Positions 44,735 to 55,691 of a DNA stretch of 64,000 nucleotides are shown piece by piece (the stretch's first letter is position 1; every line of letters starts with the position of its first letter). Under the pieces are notes generated by a model. It did no database searches. It saw only the letters and a list, made by a program, of their open reading frames with translations, and had not been told where the DNA came from. The translations under genes and the position numbers were made by a program. Where the stretch lies: NCBI GenBank assembly GCA_947095585.1, contig OX352761.1:58582832-58646831 (forward strand). Direction: 5' to 3'. Source of the DNA: Nephrocerus scutellatus. Taxonomy: Eukaryota; Arthropoda; Insecta; Diptera; Pipunculidae.

Positions 44735-46172
44735 GTGAAAAGCCGAATGTCAAACATCGATCGCTTCGCTTTACTCAAGTCGAAGCTCACTGGGAAAGCA
44801 TTGGAAGCAATTACCGATTTGGACTTGACTGGAGACAACTATCCGATCGCCTGGTCAACATTGGACCGAACGTTTGACAATCCGAGACATTTAGCAAAAA
44901 TTGAACAAGAGGCTATGCTAGCTCTACCACGACGTCCAACAATCCCAGGAAATGCAGAGTCTTTTATTTCGTACATGCACTACACTAAAGGACGGGTCTC
45001 CAATCTAAAAAGAAATAAAATAAGTGGAGAACAGATCATGGCCTATTTAATCCTTCAGGCTTAGATCCTATCACACGTGGCAGATTGGACGATTTTTACA
45101 ACTGTAAAACCAGACTTCCTACCTTAGAGGAAATAGAAGACTTCATGTTCAAGGAATACCAGCATCATCTAGATCAAGACGACAATTGTCAAATTATTCA
45201 GTCATCTCATAAGGTACCTAGGAAGGTTTTCAGTATGCCGCATACCAAAGTACATGCTACACTTCAATCGAAAGAAGCAGCAACAAAGGTAACAATGAAG
45301 TGCTTCATCTGCACAGAAAACCATCTAGTTGTGGACTGTCCAGAGATCCTGAGCTCACAGAATCGAGAAGCCTTGCTACGTGACCACAAGATCTGCATAT
45401 ATATCTTAAAGCATCGTTTCGACTATCGCTCTCCTTGCAAATCAAGAGAGTATTTAAAATGCAGAACCTGTCAAGGACCTCATATTACGGAAATGCATCC
45501 GCAACCAAATTCCACGGCTAACCTTCCATCGACGAGTAGCACTTACGTGTGCCAAAATGAGTCCGATGGCTCTTCTAGTGTGCTTCTACCTACAGCAATC
45601 GCGACGCTTTTAGATAACGATGACAACATTCTAGTTCGTTGCTTGCTGGATCAAAGCAGCCAAGCAAATTACATATCCGAAGATTTGGTGCAGAAGTTAC
45701 GATTGCCTAAAAAACGAACACTTGTCAAAGTTATTGGAGTAGGAGGGAAAATTGAAACAGTCCGCTCTATTGCCAATATAAAATTAAAACTTGATAATCC
45801 AGATCAACCATTCATAAACATCAAAGCACTCGTGGTCAAACGAGTTACCGGATCACTTCCCAGCATGCCCAGTCACATTGCCTGGAAATCGTCCTTTGAC
45901 AAACCTCTTGCAGATCCGCATTTCAACAAACCAGCACATATTCCTCTGCTATTGGGTGGACCAGTATATTCAACAGTGTTACATCCAGGTTTGGAGAAGA
46001 AGGAAGGATTATTACTGCAAAACACATTTCTTGGTGGGTGGATCGTATCTGGAGACCCGGGAAACGGAAGTGGAAAACGCACCTCCGCCTTTACTAGACT
46101 ATCAGAGTTAGAGTCAAATCTAATGGATTTCGAAAGGCGACCCAACAAAACAGAACCATTGGGCGAAACACT
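44735..46172 (+). pseudogene. BEL-2 copy E gag-protease part, two frame breaks
   Basis: DUF1759 block to 45064; a 2-bp loss near 45057 breaks the frame. 45085-46176 holds knuckles CFICTENHLVVDC and CRTCQGPHITEMH, protease LLDQSSQANYISED, and the DUF1758 block. A 10-11-bp loss at 46166 (GGGCGAAACACTG) breaks it just before the RT fragment. Confidence 0.82.
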
Positions 46173-47898
46173 GTGACATACGGCGTGGGCTGCGCACCAT
46201 GGCAAGCAATTCGTACTATCCATAAAATCGCAGATGACAACGCACCGGATTTGGAGACCAAGGACTTAATCAAGAACTCTATTTACATGGATGATCTGTT
46301 TCACGGAGCTGATAGCATTAAAAAATGTCAAGAGCAAATTGCTAAGATAACAACTACACTAGAGGCCGGTAAGCTATCCCTAACAAAATGGGCATCAAAC
46401 CACCCAGACGATCTTCGTTACAAAAAAGACAGCAAAAAACTCAGTGCCTACAAAGATACTACCGATCTGATTGCCATCGACACGCATATTAAGGACTTCA
46501 ACGACTACTGCCAACAATTTCCGAACAATAACTACTCAGCATTACATCAACATTGCTGGACCCTTGAAGAAGCAGTGAGACGGGAGGCCATGACAATTAA
46601 AGAAGGCATCACTATAAGCTATAGTAGTAGACAGACGAAACGTTTCATAATGTCAGGGGTTTTAAAAGGTATTGTCAAATACGCTCCCCAAATACTAATG
46701 ACCGCCGGCGTAGCCTATCAAACAGTAGAAAACTATCAACTGGAGCATTAAAGCGTAAAATTGGAGGACAAAATTAAAAAAGTTTTAAAAGTGTCCCGCC
46801 TCATCACAGACATCAATGACATGGAGTCTAAAACTGTTGACATGCAACTTCATGCACTGGTAGAACAGCAGCAACAGCTCCGAATTCAAGAACAAATGAA
46901 TGACTACTCCTCCAGCATTCAACTACTCATCAACGCTATCCAAGCAAATCATCAGAACATCATCAACATCCGCCCCATTGAAGCTTTAACAACGTATTTC
47001 AGTAAAATAAACGGTGACTTGAACTTCTGCAGGTTTCCAAACGTATCAGATACAACTATGCTATTCACATTCAACAAAGTAACAAAAACTGTCCGAGAAA
47101 ATATGGTTACCGTGACGTTCAACATTCCTCTGGTTCAACCAAGAATCTTCTCTAAATTTGCTCTTATCAGTGTTCCAACTATCGAGTCTCATGCGGTTCT
47201 CCTAGACCGTGAAGACTTTGTTCAACAAATTGTTCTCAGCAGTGATAACAAAACTTACTTTGATCCAACTCAAGCCATTGATCTTGGGGAAGGAATTTAC
47301 GAGAAAGTTGAAGAAAAAATCTAAGTGACTGCTGGAAAACTGCGTTGAGTCCTTCACCAGATTCTCTTCCGACACCTGCACAGCAAAACAACTTAAAGCG
47401 GAATTCAATAAAATAAACCTTTTGGATAGTGATCTTGCAGTCATCTATAGAACTGCTACCAACTAAGTTAATATTGTGTGCAACGACACACTGACACCCC
47501 TAACAACCACAGTATATCTGGTAAGATTTCCAGGATGCAGAATTTCTGGCACTCAATTCAATATTACGGCTCCCACCAAAGGGTTCGAGAAAGTAGAAAC
47601 CAACATCAAGACTTTTCCAGACGAGGAAAGTTTGTCTCCCCCCAAAATTGATTTAAGCGAGATAATCCCCAAAGATTCTCGCTTCGCTATTCTCAAGGAA
47701 AAACTCTCAGATGAACTGAATGGATATGACTGGGACACCTTGGATCATCGGTACTGGTATTTTGGAGTAGGAAGTGTGTGCACCATACTCTGCATCACTC
47801 TCTGTTTCATCGTTGCCATACGCAAACAGCGCCAAAGAAAAAAATCGGAGATTGCTGGCGTCAGTTACCTCAATAAAGAAGTAGGTGATCTCTCTTAA
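46173..47898 (+). pseudogene. BEL-2 copy E RT fragment and envelope-like region
   Basis: 46173-46751 has VGCAPWQAIRTIHKIADD and SIYMDDLFHGADS, then the envelope start with the RQTKR-type site near 46640 and the following hydrophobic stretch, cut by a TAA at 46749. 46761-47324 is the coiled-coil and middle part. 47476-47898 is the C-terminal part with the hydrophobic anchor (near 47765-47830, VCTILCITLCFIVAI) and the basic tail. The last codons are replaced at 47881 by unrelated sequence, and the ORF then stops at 47896. Confidence 0.72.
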
Positions 47899-47959
47899 TT
47901 TGTTTTGCAGGCCATTACAGTTCCACTAAGGGATCTTGAAAGAATTAACTGAGTTAACA

Positions 47960-48640
47960 ATCATCGATGCCATGAATTAAATATTTTATTAGAGATTGGT
48001 GTTTCCTTGTCATGCTAATTCTTTCATACGGTTGATATAGCCCAGAAAACTTTCTTCGTTTTTCTTCTTCTCCGTTTGTAGCATTTCGTGAACTTCTGAC
48101 TCGATGTTTTTATCTTGAATTCTGCTTTCAAAATTTGGTTAACTGTTTGTACGACTTTGGCCTCATGTCAAATACTGTTCTTGCTGTACCTTTTAGGAGC
48201 CGTTTTCCAAACACTAATTATTCTATGTCCGACAGCTTCATTATCAATGCGGTTTCGTCGAAGTCTTCCAGCCATTTCTTTACGTTATAGTGATCGTCAC
48301 CTCAGTAATATCGCATGTTAACCTCTACATCTTGGAATGAGAATCGTACATTTCTGTTTTGCGAGACTGTAAGCGTTTCCTCTACATTTACCGGTCCGGT
48401 AGAGTCTGAATCTGTTTCTGTGTCTGCTTCAGTCTGTCCCATCTCTCATCTCCGACGCTGCTTCTTTAACCATGCGCACTTCTTGTATTACTAGACGTTC
48501 TATATGGTCTTCGCGATCCCTTTCTGTTGGTAATTCCATCTGGTTTAATTTCTTAATGATGGGTTCTTTAGTTTTTTTCTGTACATCAAATGTTCCGTTT
48601 TGAGTGTTTCCCGTTGACTGTATCAATGATTAACCGCACG
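47960..48640 (-). pseudogene. Ty3/gypsy gag fragment
   Basis: Minus-strand similarity to RetroVgag-type proteins of gypsy elements: MIQSTGNTQNGTFDVQKK (48626), VRFSFQDVEVNMRYY, GDDHYNVKKWLEDFDETALI, LVFGKRLLKGTARTVF, VHEMLQTEKKKNEESFLGYI and NRMKELA. Stops and frame changes lie near 48310, 48220 and 48100. No zinc knuckle or pol follows, because copy E sequence begins at 47881. It is the 5' part of an element whose LTR may lie at 48690-48840. Confidence 0.7.
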
Positions 48641-48689
48641 TAACCGTTCTCTTACCGCCGATTTTCCTTACTTTACTTTGGAATGGTTG

Positions 48690-48840
48690 AGCCCACAAAA
48701 TATCGGATTTAAATAAAGATAACTTCAGTTTTATTGAAATAAATATAAATAATAATGAAATGATATTAAAATAACAAAGAAATAATAAATAATATTGAAA
48801 TATTAAAGGAATGATATTGAAATTTATTTATTTTTCCATG
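48690..48840 (-). other. AT-rich stretch next to gypsy gag, possible LTR end
   Basis: On the minus strand ATATTTTGTGGGCTCAACC could be an LTR end followed by a TGG-type primer site, lying 5' of the gag fragment as expected. The rest is AT-rich and repetitive, and no second LTR is visible, so this is a weak call. Confidence 0.25.
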
Positions 48841-48869
48841 GAAGTTGATGAGGTGTTCTACCGTCTCGC

Positions 48870-49819
48870 TCTCACATGCATGCAAAGCAAAACAAGCAAA
48901 GTGGATCCAGGTGATCCAATCTCAAACCTGTTATTGTGCTGCCGATCTTTGGCCTAATGTCTTTATAGGAATTGGGGCCCTTTCGGTGCGTAGAACCAAT
49001 CGTCCTGGAAAGGTTACCTATTTGTAGTGGTTGACGCTTTCACCAAGTTTGTCTGGATATGCCCGTTAAAAACCACGAAGAGCGAGAATATGGGTAAGAA
49101 AATGCAATAGCGGTGCGAAGCCTTCAGAGCTCTAGCGCGCATTATATCAGACATATGGGCAGCATTCACCGCCAACGTTTTTAAGGAATTCTGCGAACAG
49201 AACGGCGTCCGTCACATCTTAAAGACAACGGGATTTCCACGCGGAAACGGACAAGTAGAGAGAATGAATCGCATCACCCTAAGAAGTGTGACCCTAAGAA
49301 GTGGTATAAACATGTCGCCCATGTTCAATGCGTGATAAAAAATTCCACATTCTCACGGAGTACCAAGTAGAGCCCTTTCCAGCTTATGTTGGGAATTATG
49401 ATGAGACGAGAAGATGACGGACAGTTACGAGAGTTGTTGGAGGAGCCGATACTAAATGACTTCGATAATAGCTGGGATACGATGAAAAAACAGCTAAGCA
49501 AGAGATACAGAAGGTTCAGTAGGAGAATTGGAAGACGTTTAATCGCAAGAGGAAGGCACCCTGATGCTACCAGTTGCATGATCTGGTAGCTTTCAAGAGG
49601 ACGCAGTTTGGAGCTGGTCGTGAACTATACACCAAGTTTATAGGGCCGTACCTGGTAACCAAGGTCAGAGGAAATGATCGCTATGATGTCCGAAAGGTAG
49701 GAAAGCATGATGGACCAAACATCACCTCCACCTACACCGACTTCATGAATCATTGGGTGTCTAATCCCGGAGAGGACGAAAACGAAGAGGAAAGTGATAG
49801 AGACGAAGAGCTCGAGTGA
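48870..49819 (+). pseudogene. Ty3/gypsy integrase fragment
   Basis: CKAKQAKW (48880), then VVDAFTKFVWICPLKT (49030, first catalytic Asp), SDIWAAFTANVFKEFCEQNG (second Asp) and GNGQVERMNRI (Glu). The C-terminal part (49574-49819) reads DLVAFKRTQFGAGRELYTKF, GPYLVTKVRGNDRYDVRKVG and SDRDEELE, a usual gypsy tail. There are several frame breaks (49024, 49110, 49335, 49570) and an apparent short repeat at 49275-49305 (ACCCTAAGAAGTG twice). No other pol domain is upstream. Confidence 0.78.
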
Positions 49820-49844
49820 GTACAGCCGAAAATTTCAAGGATTG

Positions 49845-50580
49845 CCGGATGTAGGAGTTGTTGGACCTTTACTTCCTTCATTCCTGGTATTTTCTTTTAT
49901 ATTTTATCGTAATATCTTTTTTACATTCATTAGTCATAATATAATTTTTTTTTCTGCATTCAGTCACCATAATATCTCATTTCTTTAAACAAGCAGTTTT
50001 TATCATCATACTATGCGCAGTCACCGTTCCTAGATCGCTGCGTCGTTCACATTTTATTTAGCGTCGGATTTCTTCAACATAGAGATGTCGATGTAGGTCA
50101 GTTGAATCATAACACGGGTGATTGACAGCATGATAACCGTATATAAGCAAGTCAACGTGGGTTGGTGTTATCAAAAAACGATGACAGCAGCGAAGCTAAT
50201 TGTCGCCGTAATTAGCGTAGGCAGTATTGGATTACTGCTAACGAGACTTCTCAAGCTGTGGACGTGGTACCGACTGCTACAAGCACTGCATGTGTGGGAC
50301 ATGCTTTTAAAGCTGAAAACGACGGTGACTGCAGCAGAGACCGAAGCGTTTGTTTCCGTGGCTTCAACGTTTCAGTTCGACATCGCTGTGTTTTTAATTC
50401 TTTGTTGTAATTATTTATTCTATATTATCCTATCTTATTATTAATTAATATTATTATTAAAATAAAGTAAATTTGTTTTTTTGAAAAATAAAATTTTTAA
50501 AGTTTTCCTACATAAATATTGTGTAATTTAGCAGCTTAACTACTATATTCAGAATAAAGTGACGGCTCAAACCGGCAAAA
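49845..50580 (+). other. Possible 3' LTR of the gypsy integrase fragment
   Basis: It begins TGTAGGAGTTGTTGG after a GGATTGCCGGA purine-rich stretch, where a 3' LTR would start. There is no second copy in the window, so the right end cannot be fixed. A 108-codon ORF (50118-50444, hydrophobic) lies inside but shows no recognisable family. Confidence 0.35.
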
Positions 50581-51050
50581 TCTCACGTTACCTGATAACT
50601 GCAACCCGCTGCCATACAATTCAAATATATTATTACCTCGACCAACAACCTGAACGCTTATGAGGCATTAGTAGTAATAGTGGACTGGCACATTCGCAAA
50701 TTTTTTTGCATATTGTGTCTTTCCCATTCAATATGCTTTCTATTTTATTCGCACTTGTAGATATTTGGGTCTCTTAAATACAGCAAATTAAAATAATAAA
50801 TAAATATATTATCGCATGTACTTATAAAAGGGTTACAAACAAGCTGACTAACACTAATTGAATTTGGTTTTTATTTTTTTCTTGCAGCACATATTTTATT
50901 AGGCGTTTCAACGGTATGCTCGGCAACGGTATTTTAACGCATGTGAAGTTTTTAACAAATAACAAAATTAACAGAATCTCATATGTATACAGCCTGCATA
51001 TGTATTGGTAAAAATAACATTTGTTATTTTGAATTTAGAGATTAACAAGC
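50581..51050. other. AT-rich unassigned stretch
   Basis: No gene seen. It contains a strong splice-acceptor-like TTTTTTTCTTGCAG ending at about 50887 and a short GGCGTTTCAACGGTATGC block resembling the start of the dispersed repeat at 51753. Neither is enough to call a feature. Confidence 0.4.
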
Positions 51051-51060
51051 TCACATATAT

Positions 51061-51742
51061 GTCTCACTAAATTGACCCACACCTGTGTCTTACTAAAGGA
51101 ATAATCTATCGAATAGAGTTTGTTAGATTACAATGCAGAGGGGAAGAGGCATTTGTGCATCGGTTTGAACTTTTGTTATTTTCATGAAATTCGTCAATTT
51201 GGAGGTTCTCTGTCAAGCGGATTGGCCAGTTCCCAGAGATGTCTCACTATATTGACTCACACCTGTGTCTTCCTAAAGGAATAATCTATCGAATAGAGTT
51301 TGTTAGATTACAATGCAGAGGGGAAGAGGCATTTGTGCATCGGTTTGAACTTTTGTTATTTTCATGAAATTCGTCAATTTGGAGGTTCACTGTCAAGCGG
51401 ATTGGCCAGTTCCCAGAGATGTCTCACTATATTGACCCACACCTGTGTCTTCCTAAAGGAATAATCTATCGAATAGAGTTTGTTAGATTACAATGCAGAG
51501 GGGAAGAGGCATTTGTGCATCGGTTTGAACTTTTGTTATTTTCATGAAATTCGTCAATTTGGCGGTTCTCTGTCAAGCGGATTGGCCAGTTCCCAGAGAT
51601 GTCTCACTAAATTGACCCACACCTGTGTCTTCCTAAAGGAATAATCTATCGAATAGAGTTTGTAAGATTACAATGCAGAGGGGAAGAGGCATTTGTGCAT
51701 CGGTTTGAACTTTTGTTATTTTCATGAAATTCGACAATTTGG
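51061..51742. repeat. 180-bp tandem repeat, four copies
   Basis: Units start at 51061, 51241, 51421 and 51601 (GTCTCACTAA/TATTGAC), exactly 180 bp apart. The fourth stops after ~140 bp at GACAATTTGGAG. Units differ by only a few substitutions, so the array is recent or homogenised. No ORF. Confidence 0.95.
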
Positions 51743-51752
51743 AGAAGATTAT

Positions 51753-52521
51753 AAATTTATGGCGTTTCTACGGTATCCGTAAAAACGGTTGCTCAATTCT
51801 AGCGGAATCGCAATCAATTTATATTGCGTTTATATGCAACTTTATCTAAAAATGCTTACCCCATACCATATGCCCATACAAAACCTAAAAAAATCTGTTT
51901 TTTTTTTTGGTGTGGGGGGGGGGGGGGGGGGTTGTGAAAATAGCCATCGTTTTTTAAGAGGAAAAACTCCTATCTGAACATCTGTGTCACCGGTTTTGTA
52001 TGGGGTAAGCATAATATGGTATCGGCCAGCATATGCTATGGGGTAACAATTTTAGGTAACATTGCATAAAAACACAATATAAATTATTTGCGATTTCGCT
52101 AGAATTGAGCCACACCCTTAAGAATAGCATGGCTGTGTAGACCTAATTATGACCTTTCATTTGATACCAATATTTTGGCCCGCCCACTTTAAAGCACGCC
52201 CCTTTTTACACTTTTATGGAAAAGTCTGTTTTTTGCTCTTACTCCGTCGAGCGGGGTTCTATTGGCCCCATTTTTTATGGAAGGTATTTTTATTACCTTT
52301 CGAATGATATCAATTAACCCCCATACCTCCTTCTAAATACTTAGAAAAATGCATTTTTCTGAAAAAAAAAAAAACTCAAAACTTTGGATGCCCCCCACAC
52401 CTAAAGTGTGCGTCTCACCCAAACAAGATGGCGATTTTTGCAATCTGCTGAATTAGGGCTTTATGGTGAGGGGTGTCAAAAGGCCAAATAGAATGCCGGA
52501 CGTACCGTTGTTTAGCCAAAC
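51753..52521. repeat. Dispersed foldback-type repeat, copy 1
   Basis: About 770 bp, matching 56305-57093 along its length. It starts AAATTTATGGCGTTTCTACG and ends GTTTAGCCAAAC. The first part has ~85-bp inverted arms (about 51790-51880 and 52025-52110) around a loop with an 18-G run (51914-51931). It follows directly on the 180-bp array. No coding capacity. Confidence 0.8.
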
Positions 52522-53424
52522 AATCTGATGTGTTGACAATCAAAGAAAAGTGTCAAAATTTTTAACCAGTTGAAGCAGATAAAAAGTTAAAAAAAATTCA
52601 CTACGAATAACTTTTAGCATTTTAACAATAGCTGTATTTTATTTGGAATCTGAATCCGAATGTCAAACCCAGCCAAAACCAGCAAAACAGCAGGTTTGCT
52701 TATTCCAAAAAGGATTTAGATAGTGCAATTGTTGTTGCAATTCTTTATTCCTCGGCAAATAAAATACAGCTAATATATTAATATTTATCATCTCCATTTC
52801 AAACCGAATTTTCAAGCACAAAGTAACTTTTGCACTTTTTGTAAAAATTTCGAAGTGATCGGGCTCTAGTGCCGAGGGGCTCCTATATACATTTTTTTAA
52901 AAAAAATTACCCGATCTTATTCACTGTTTGCACACATGCGTGTCTCCGAATAGAGAATTACATAAAAATATTTACTTTTTAACTGTTATCTCTTAAGGCA
53001 TCAATCATTCAAATTGTATTTAGAATGTGTTTGTGTCTAAATGGCCGCACAAATCTATTGATTTGTTTTTATTTTAAAGTTGTTTCTGCACAAATCAATT
53101 TTTTTTATTCACAACATTAATTATTGTGTGTAGCAATATAAATTAAAACTAAACACAAAACAAAATTGCACCAAAAAGAAAGTTTTTTGTTTTGTGTATA
53201 CACGAAAATAAAATTTTCCCATGGAACTACACTTCTTGCTGTTTCAAACGAACATAACTAGTGTATTTTGGAAATTCAGTACAATTAGAGTAATTTTTTT
53301 ATTCAACGAAAGCGTCAATAGTTTAATAAAAAGTATATTTTTGTCACATGACATTATAATCTATTAAAATTCTTGGTTGGCCTAGCTCTTTATTTTAACT
53401 AATTTTAATTTTCATTTGCGAGAA
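52522..53424. other. AT-rich stretch upstream of the V-ATPase gene
   Basis: It probably includes the promoter and 5' UTR (perhaps a non-coding first exon) of the V-ATPase G gene, but no start site can be placed. An 18-bp inverted repeat (TAGCTGTATTTTATTT near 52627 and AAATAAAATACAGCTA near 52757) flanks ~110 bp and may mark a small mobile element. Confidence 0.4.
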
Positions 53425-54237
53425 ATGACCAGCCAGACACAGGGAATCCAGCAACTACTAGCAGCAGAAAAGAAAGCTGCTGAAAAAGTATCAGAAGCCA
53501 GAAAGCGTGAGTTTCGATAAAAGATATCACATGATTAAACTTTTAAATGTGAAATTAAGAGTTTATTTTTTTAAAGGCAAAGCAAGAAGGCTTAAGCAGG
53601 CTAAGGATGAGGCAACCGAAGAAATTGAAAAATATCGCAAAGTAAGGGAGCGACAATTTAGGGAATTTGAGACCAAGGTAATTTTATATGTTTAAGTTTT
53701 AGTCGAGAGCGTTAAAGAATGCTGAAATAAAAAAAAACCAAATAAGTTACAATCTTTAAAGTTAGAGATTTGAACTATTTTTGTTGTAAAATGTTAAAAA
53801 AAATTATTGTTGAAAGTTATGAGATGAAACTTTCCAAACGAAAGTCAACCCATTAACGAAATCTCAATTTGGGAAACACTTAAGTTAAATTGTTTTGAAA
53901 ATTTTACATAGGTTACATTTGGTGACATTACATTATAAGTCCTTTTAAAAATGCTTAAATACTAAAGTAATAAATGTAACAACGGCTTTGTGTACAAAAA
54001 TTATATAGAGAATTTAAAAACTTCACATAATAAGATAGGGTAAAAATTAACAAACAAATTTTACAGCATATGGGATCTCGAGAAGGTGTTGCTGCAAAAA
54101 TTGATGCTGATGGCAAGGTGAAGCTCGATGAAATGAATCGGGCAATTCAAACACGTAAGCACCCAGTTATAACAGAAATACTTCAATATGTGTACAACAT
54201 AAATCCAGAAATGCACAAAAATTATCGTAGCAAATAA
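53425..54237 (+). CDS. Vha13: V-type proton ATPase subunit G, three exons
   Basis: This is the peripheral-stalk subunit of the V1 sector, which pairs with subunit E to hold the ATPase head while the rotor pumps protons into endomembrane compartments. Coding exons are 53425-53506, 53577-53677 and 54067-54237 (stop TAA 54235-54237), giving 117 residues, the usual family length. Splice sites are GTGAGT/TTTAAAG and GTAATT/TTACAG; phases fit. The N-terminus [20 protein letters not shown] and then [19 protein letters not shown] form the long conserved helix. The C-terminus has [12 protein letters not shown] and [17 protein letters not shown]. No stops or shifts: this is the only intact gene in the window. 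The symbol is that of the Drosophila orthologue. Upstream non-coding exons were not resolved. Polyadenylation signals (AATAAA) lie at about 54233 and 54313. Confidence 0.95.
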
Positions 54238-54433
54238 ATAAAAACGCATCAAGAACTTGTCATGGTACTAAATTTTGAATGTATTCAATCCTTGCTATCT
54301 GGTTTAGTGATAAATAAATTGAAAATATGTTAAATTAAATTGAAATGATATTTTTCTGCTTGGCGTAAGCCTAGACTGGTTATAATATGGACACTATAGG
54401 ATACACATGGGTGTTAGGTTGATTCTAGGCCTG

Positions 54434-54780
54434 TTCCACTAGCACAATTTCACTGGACACAATTCCACTGGCACAATTAAACTTTTTGGTAATCAAAGGT
54501 TTCATTTTCAAAAAGTTACATTGCGGGAATTGAATTGAGTTCTTTTATTTGAAAGAAAACCATAAACAACGATAAACGATAATGAACAATTAAAACCACA
54601 TCTAGGAAAACAAAATATTAAACGCATTTTGATGGGCTTATCGCGAGCGCGATTCTTTTATTTTTTGTACAATTAAAACAATGCAAACGCAAATAAAATA
54701 TTAATCTGTGTATTTTCTTTTCCGTGTAACTAACTATATTGTTCCCGAGCCGAATTATGTCAAGAATTGTGCTAGTGGAA
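54434..54780. mobile_element. Small inverted-repeat (MITE-like) element
   Basis: TTCCACTAGCACAATT (54434-54449) and its exact inverse (54765-54780) flank ~315 bp of AT-rich sequence without an ORF. A third, near-identical TTCCACTGGCACAATT lies just inside the left end (54465). No target-site duplication could be fixed. Confidence 0.5.
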
Positions 54781-55397
54781 TCGGCCGGTTACTTTATTAG
54801 GTCATTGATAAAATACAAATCAAATTATAATGTTATTTAATGTCCCTGGACAGATGTAAATATATACTGATTAAAAAAACCTGAACATTAAACCAAAAAT
54901 TTGGATGTTAAGAAACACCCTAGGGACAAGGTCAAAGCTCTATGCCGCGGATCAAGAGTGACAATGAAGAACCGACTTTGACTGCTTCACATGAATTAGA
55001 GGCGGCACTTTAATAAGACATGTCGAAGGCTTAGAATCATGGAAATAATCTATTTCCGACCTGGAGGCCTATTATGAACTTGATGCGAAGCGGATCGCAT
55101 TTCGCATTTTTGTATTATGAAACACCTTGTTCGCATTTAATCCGCTCTTTGTCGAATGATGCGTCAAATTATAGAAAAAAAAACCGGATTTTTTGCGAAA
55201 ATAAAACGTCAAATGCGACTGCTCAATAGCAGGCGGATATCGCATTTGAGTAGTGAAATATTATTTTGTGCGGCGATAAAATGTAAATAAATGTTAATTA
55301 ATATTTTTATATAAATAATTGAAAATGTTTTTTATTACACTACAATTTTACTATTTATTTTAATTATTAATATATATATATATGTATATTGGATTTA

Positions 55398-55520
55398 GGA
55401 CCACCACTCCGAAGCAATTTCAGATTATCGTCGAATTCATGTTGAAAAATGAAGGGCTAGCTAAAAACAAATGTTTAAATAATTCCTTAGACAGTCGGAA
55501 AAGTCGTTTAAATCTGCAAT
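55398..55520 (+). pseudogene. Myb/SANT-like DNA-binding protein remnant of the Harbinger element
   Basis: The reading TTPKQFQIIVEFMLKNEGLA followed by KNKCLNNSLDSRKSRLN resembles the start of the trihelix/SANT domain that PIF/Harbinger elements encode beside the transposase. Only ~40 residues are left. It ends in an AT-rich stretch. Confidence 0.5.
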
Positions 55521-55559
55521 AGAATTAAATTAATAAAATAATAGGTAGCGTTAATAATA

Positions 55560-55691
55560 AACGAACTTCTTCTCGGGAATATCCAAAGGACATGAATCGT
55601 TCCGCAATACATTTCTTACGATTCTCGTATTATTTATAGTTTCCTCTTCTTCATCCTCATCACAGTAAAAATATAAAGCCGCAGTATCCAT
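55560..55691 (-). pseudogene. PIF/Harbinger transposase N-terminal remnant
   Basis: Opens with ATG at 55691: MDTAALYFYCDEDEEEETIN, then VRNVLRNDSCPLDIPEKKFV. An acidic start followed by 'LR-D-PL-IPE--F' is the usual opening of HARBI1-like transposases. The DDE domain is missing. Opposite orientation to the SANT-like remnant, as in many family members. Confidence 0.55.

Larger units (their letters stand above)
43824..47881 (+). mobile_element. BEL-2 copy E, 3'-truncated
   Basis: Leader end (two hairpin units), gag, protease, RT fragment and envelope with anchor. Similarity stops at CAATAAAGAAG (47881), before the 3' LTR, which is absent. It lacks the anchor deletion and the shared TAG of B-D, so in those respects it is closer to copy A. 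Confidence 0.87.

Noticed and set aside
50118..50444. 108-codon hydrophobic ORF
   Set aside because: It lies in the probable gypsy 3' LTR, has AT-driven hydrophobic composition, and no recognisable domain.
50860..50890. Splice-acceptor-like site as evidence for a host exon
   Set aside because: No open reading frame or family similarity follows it.
51061..51742. CRISPR-like regular repeats
   Set aside because: Contiguous 180-bp units without spacers in a eukaryotic genome; an ordinary tandem repeat.
54061..54252. 63-codon ORF opposite exon 3 of the V-ATPase gene
   Set aside because: Antisense shadow of a real coding exon.
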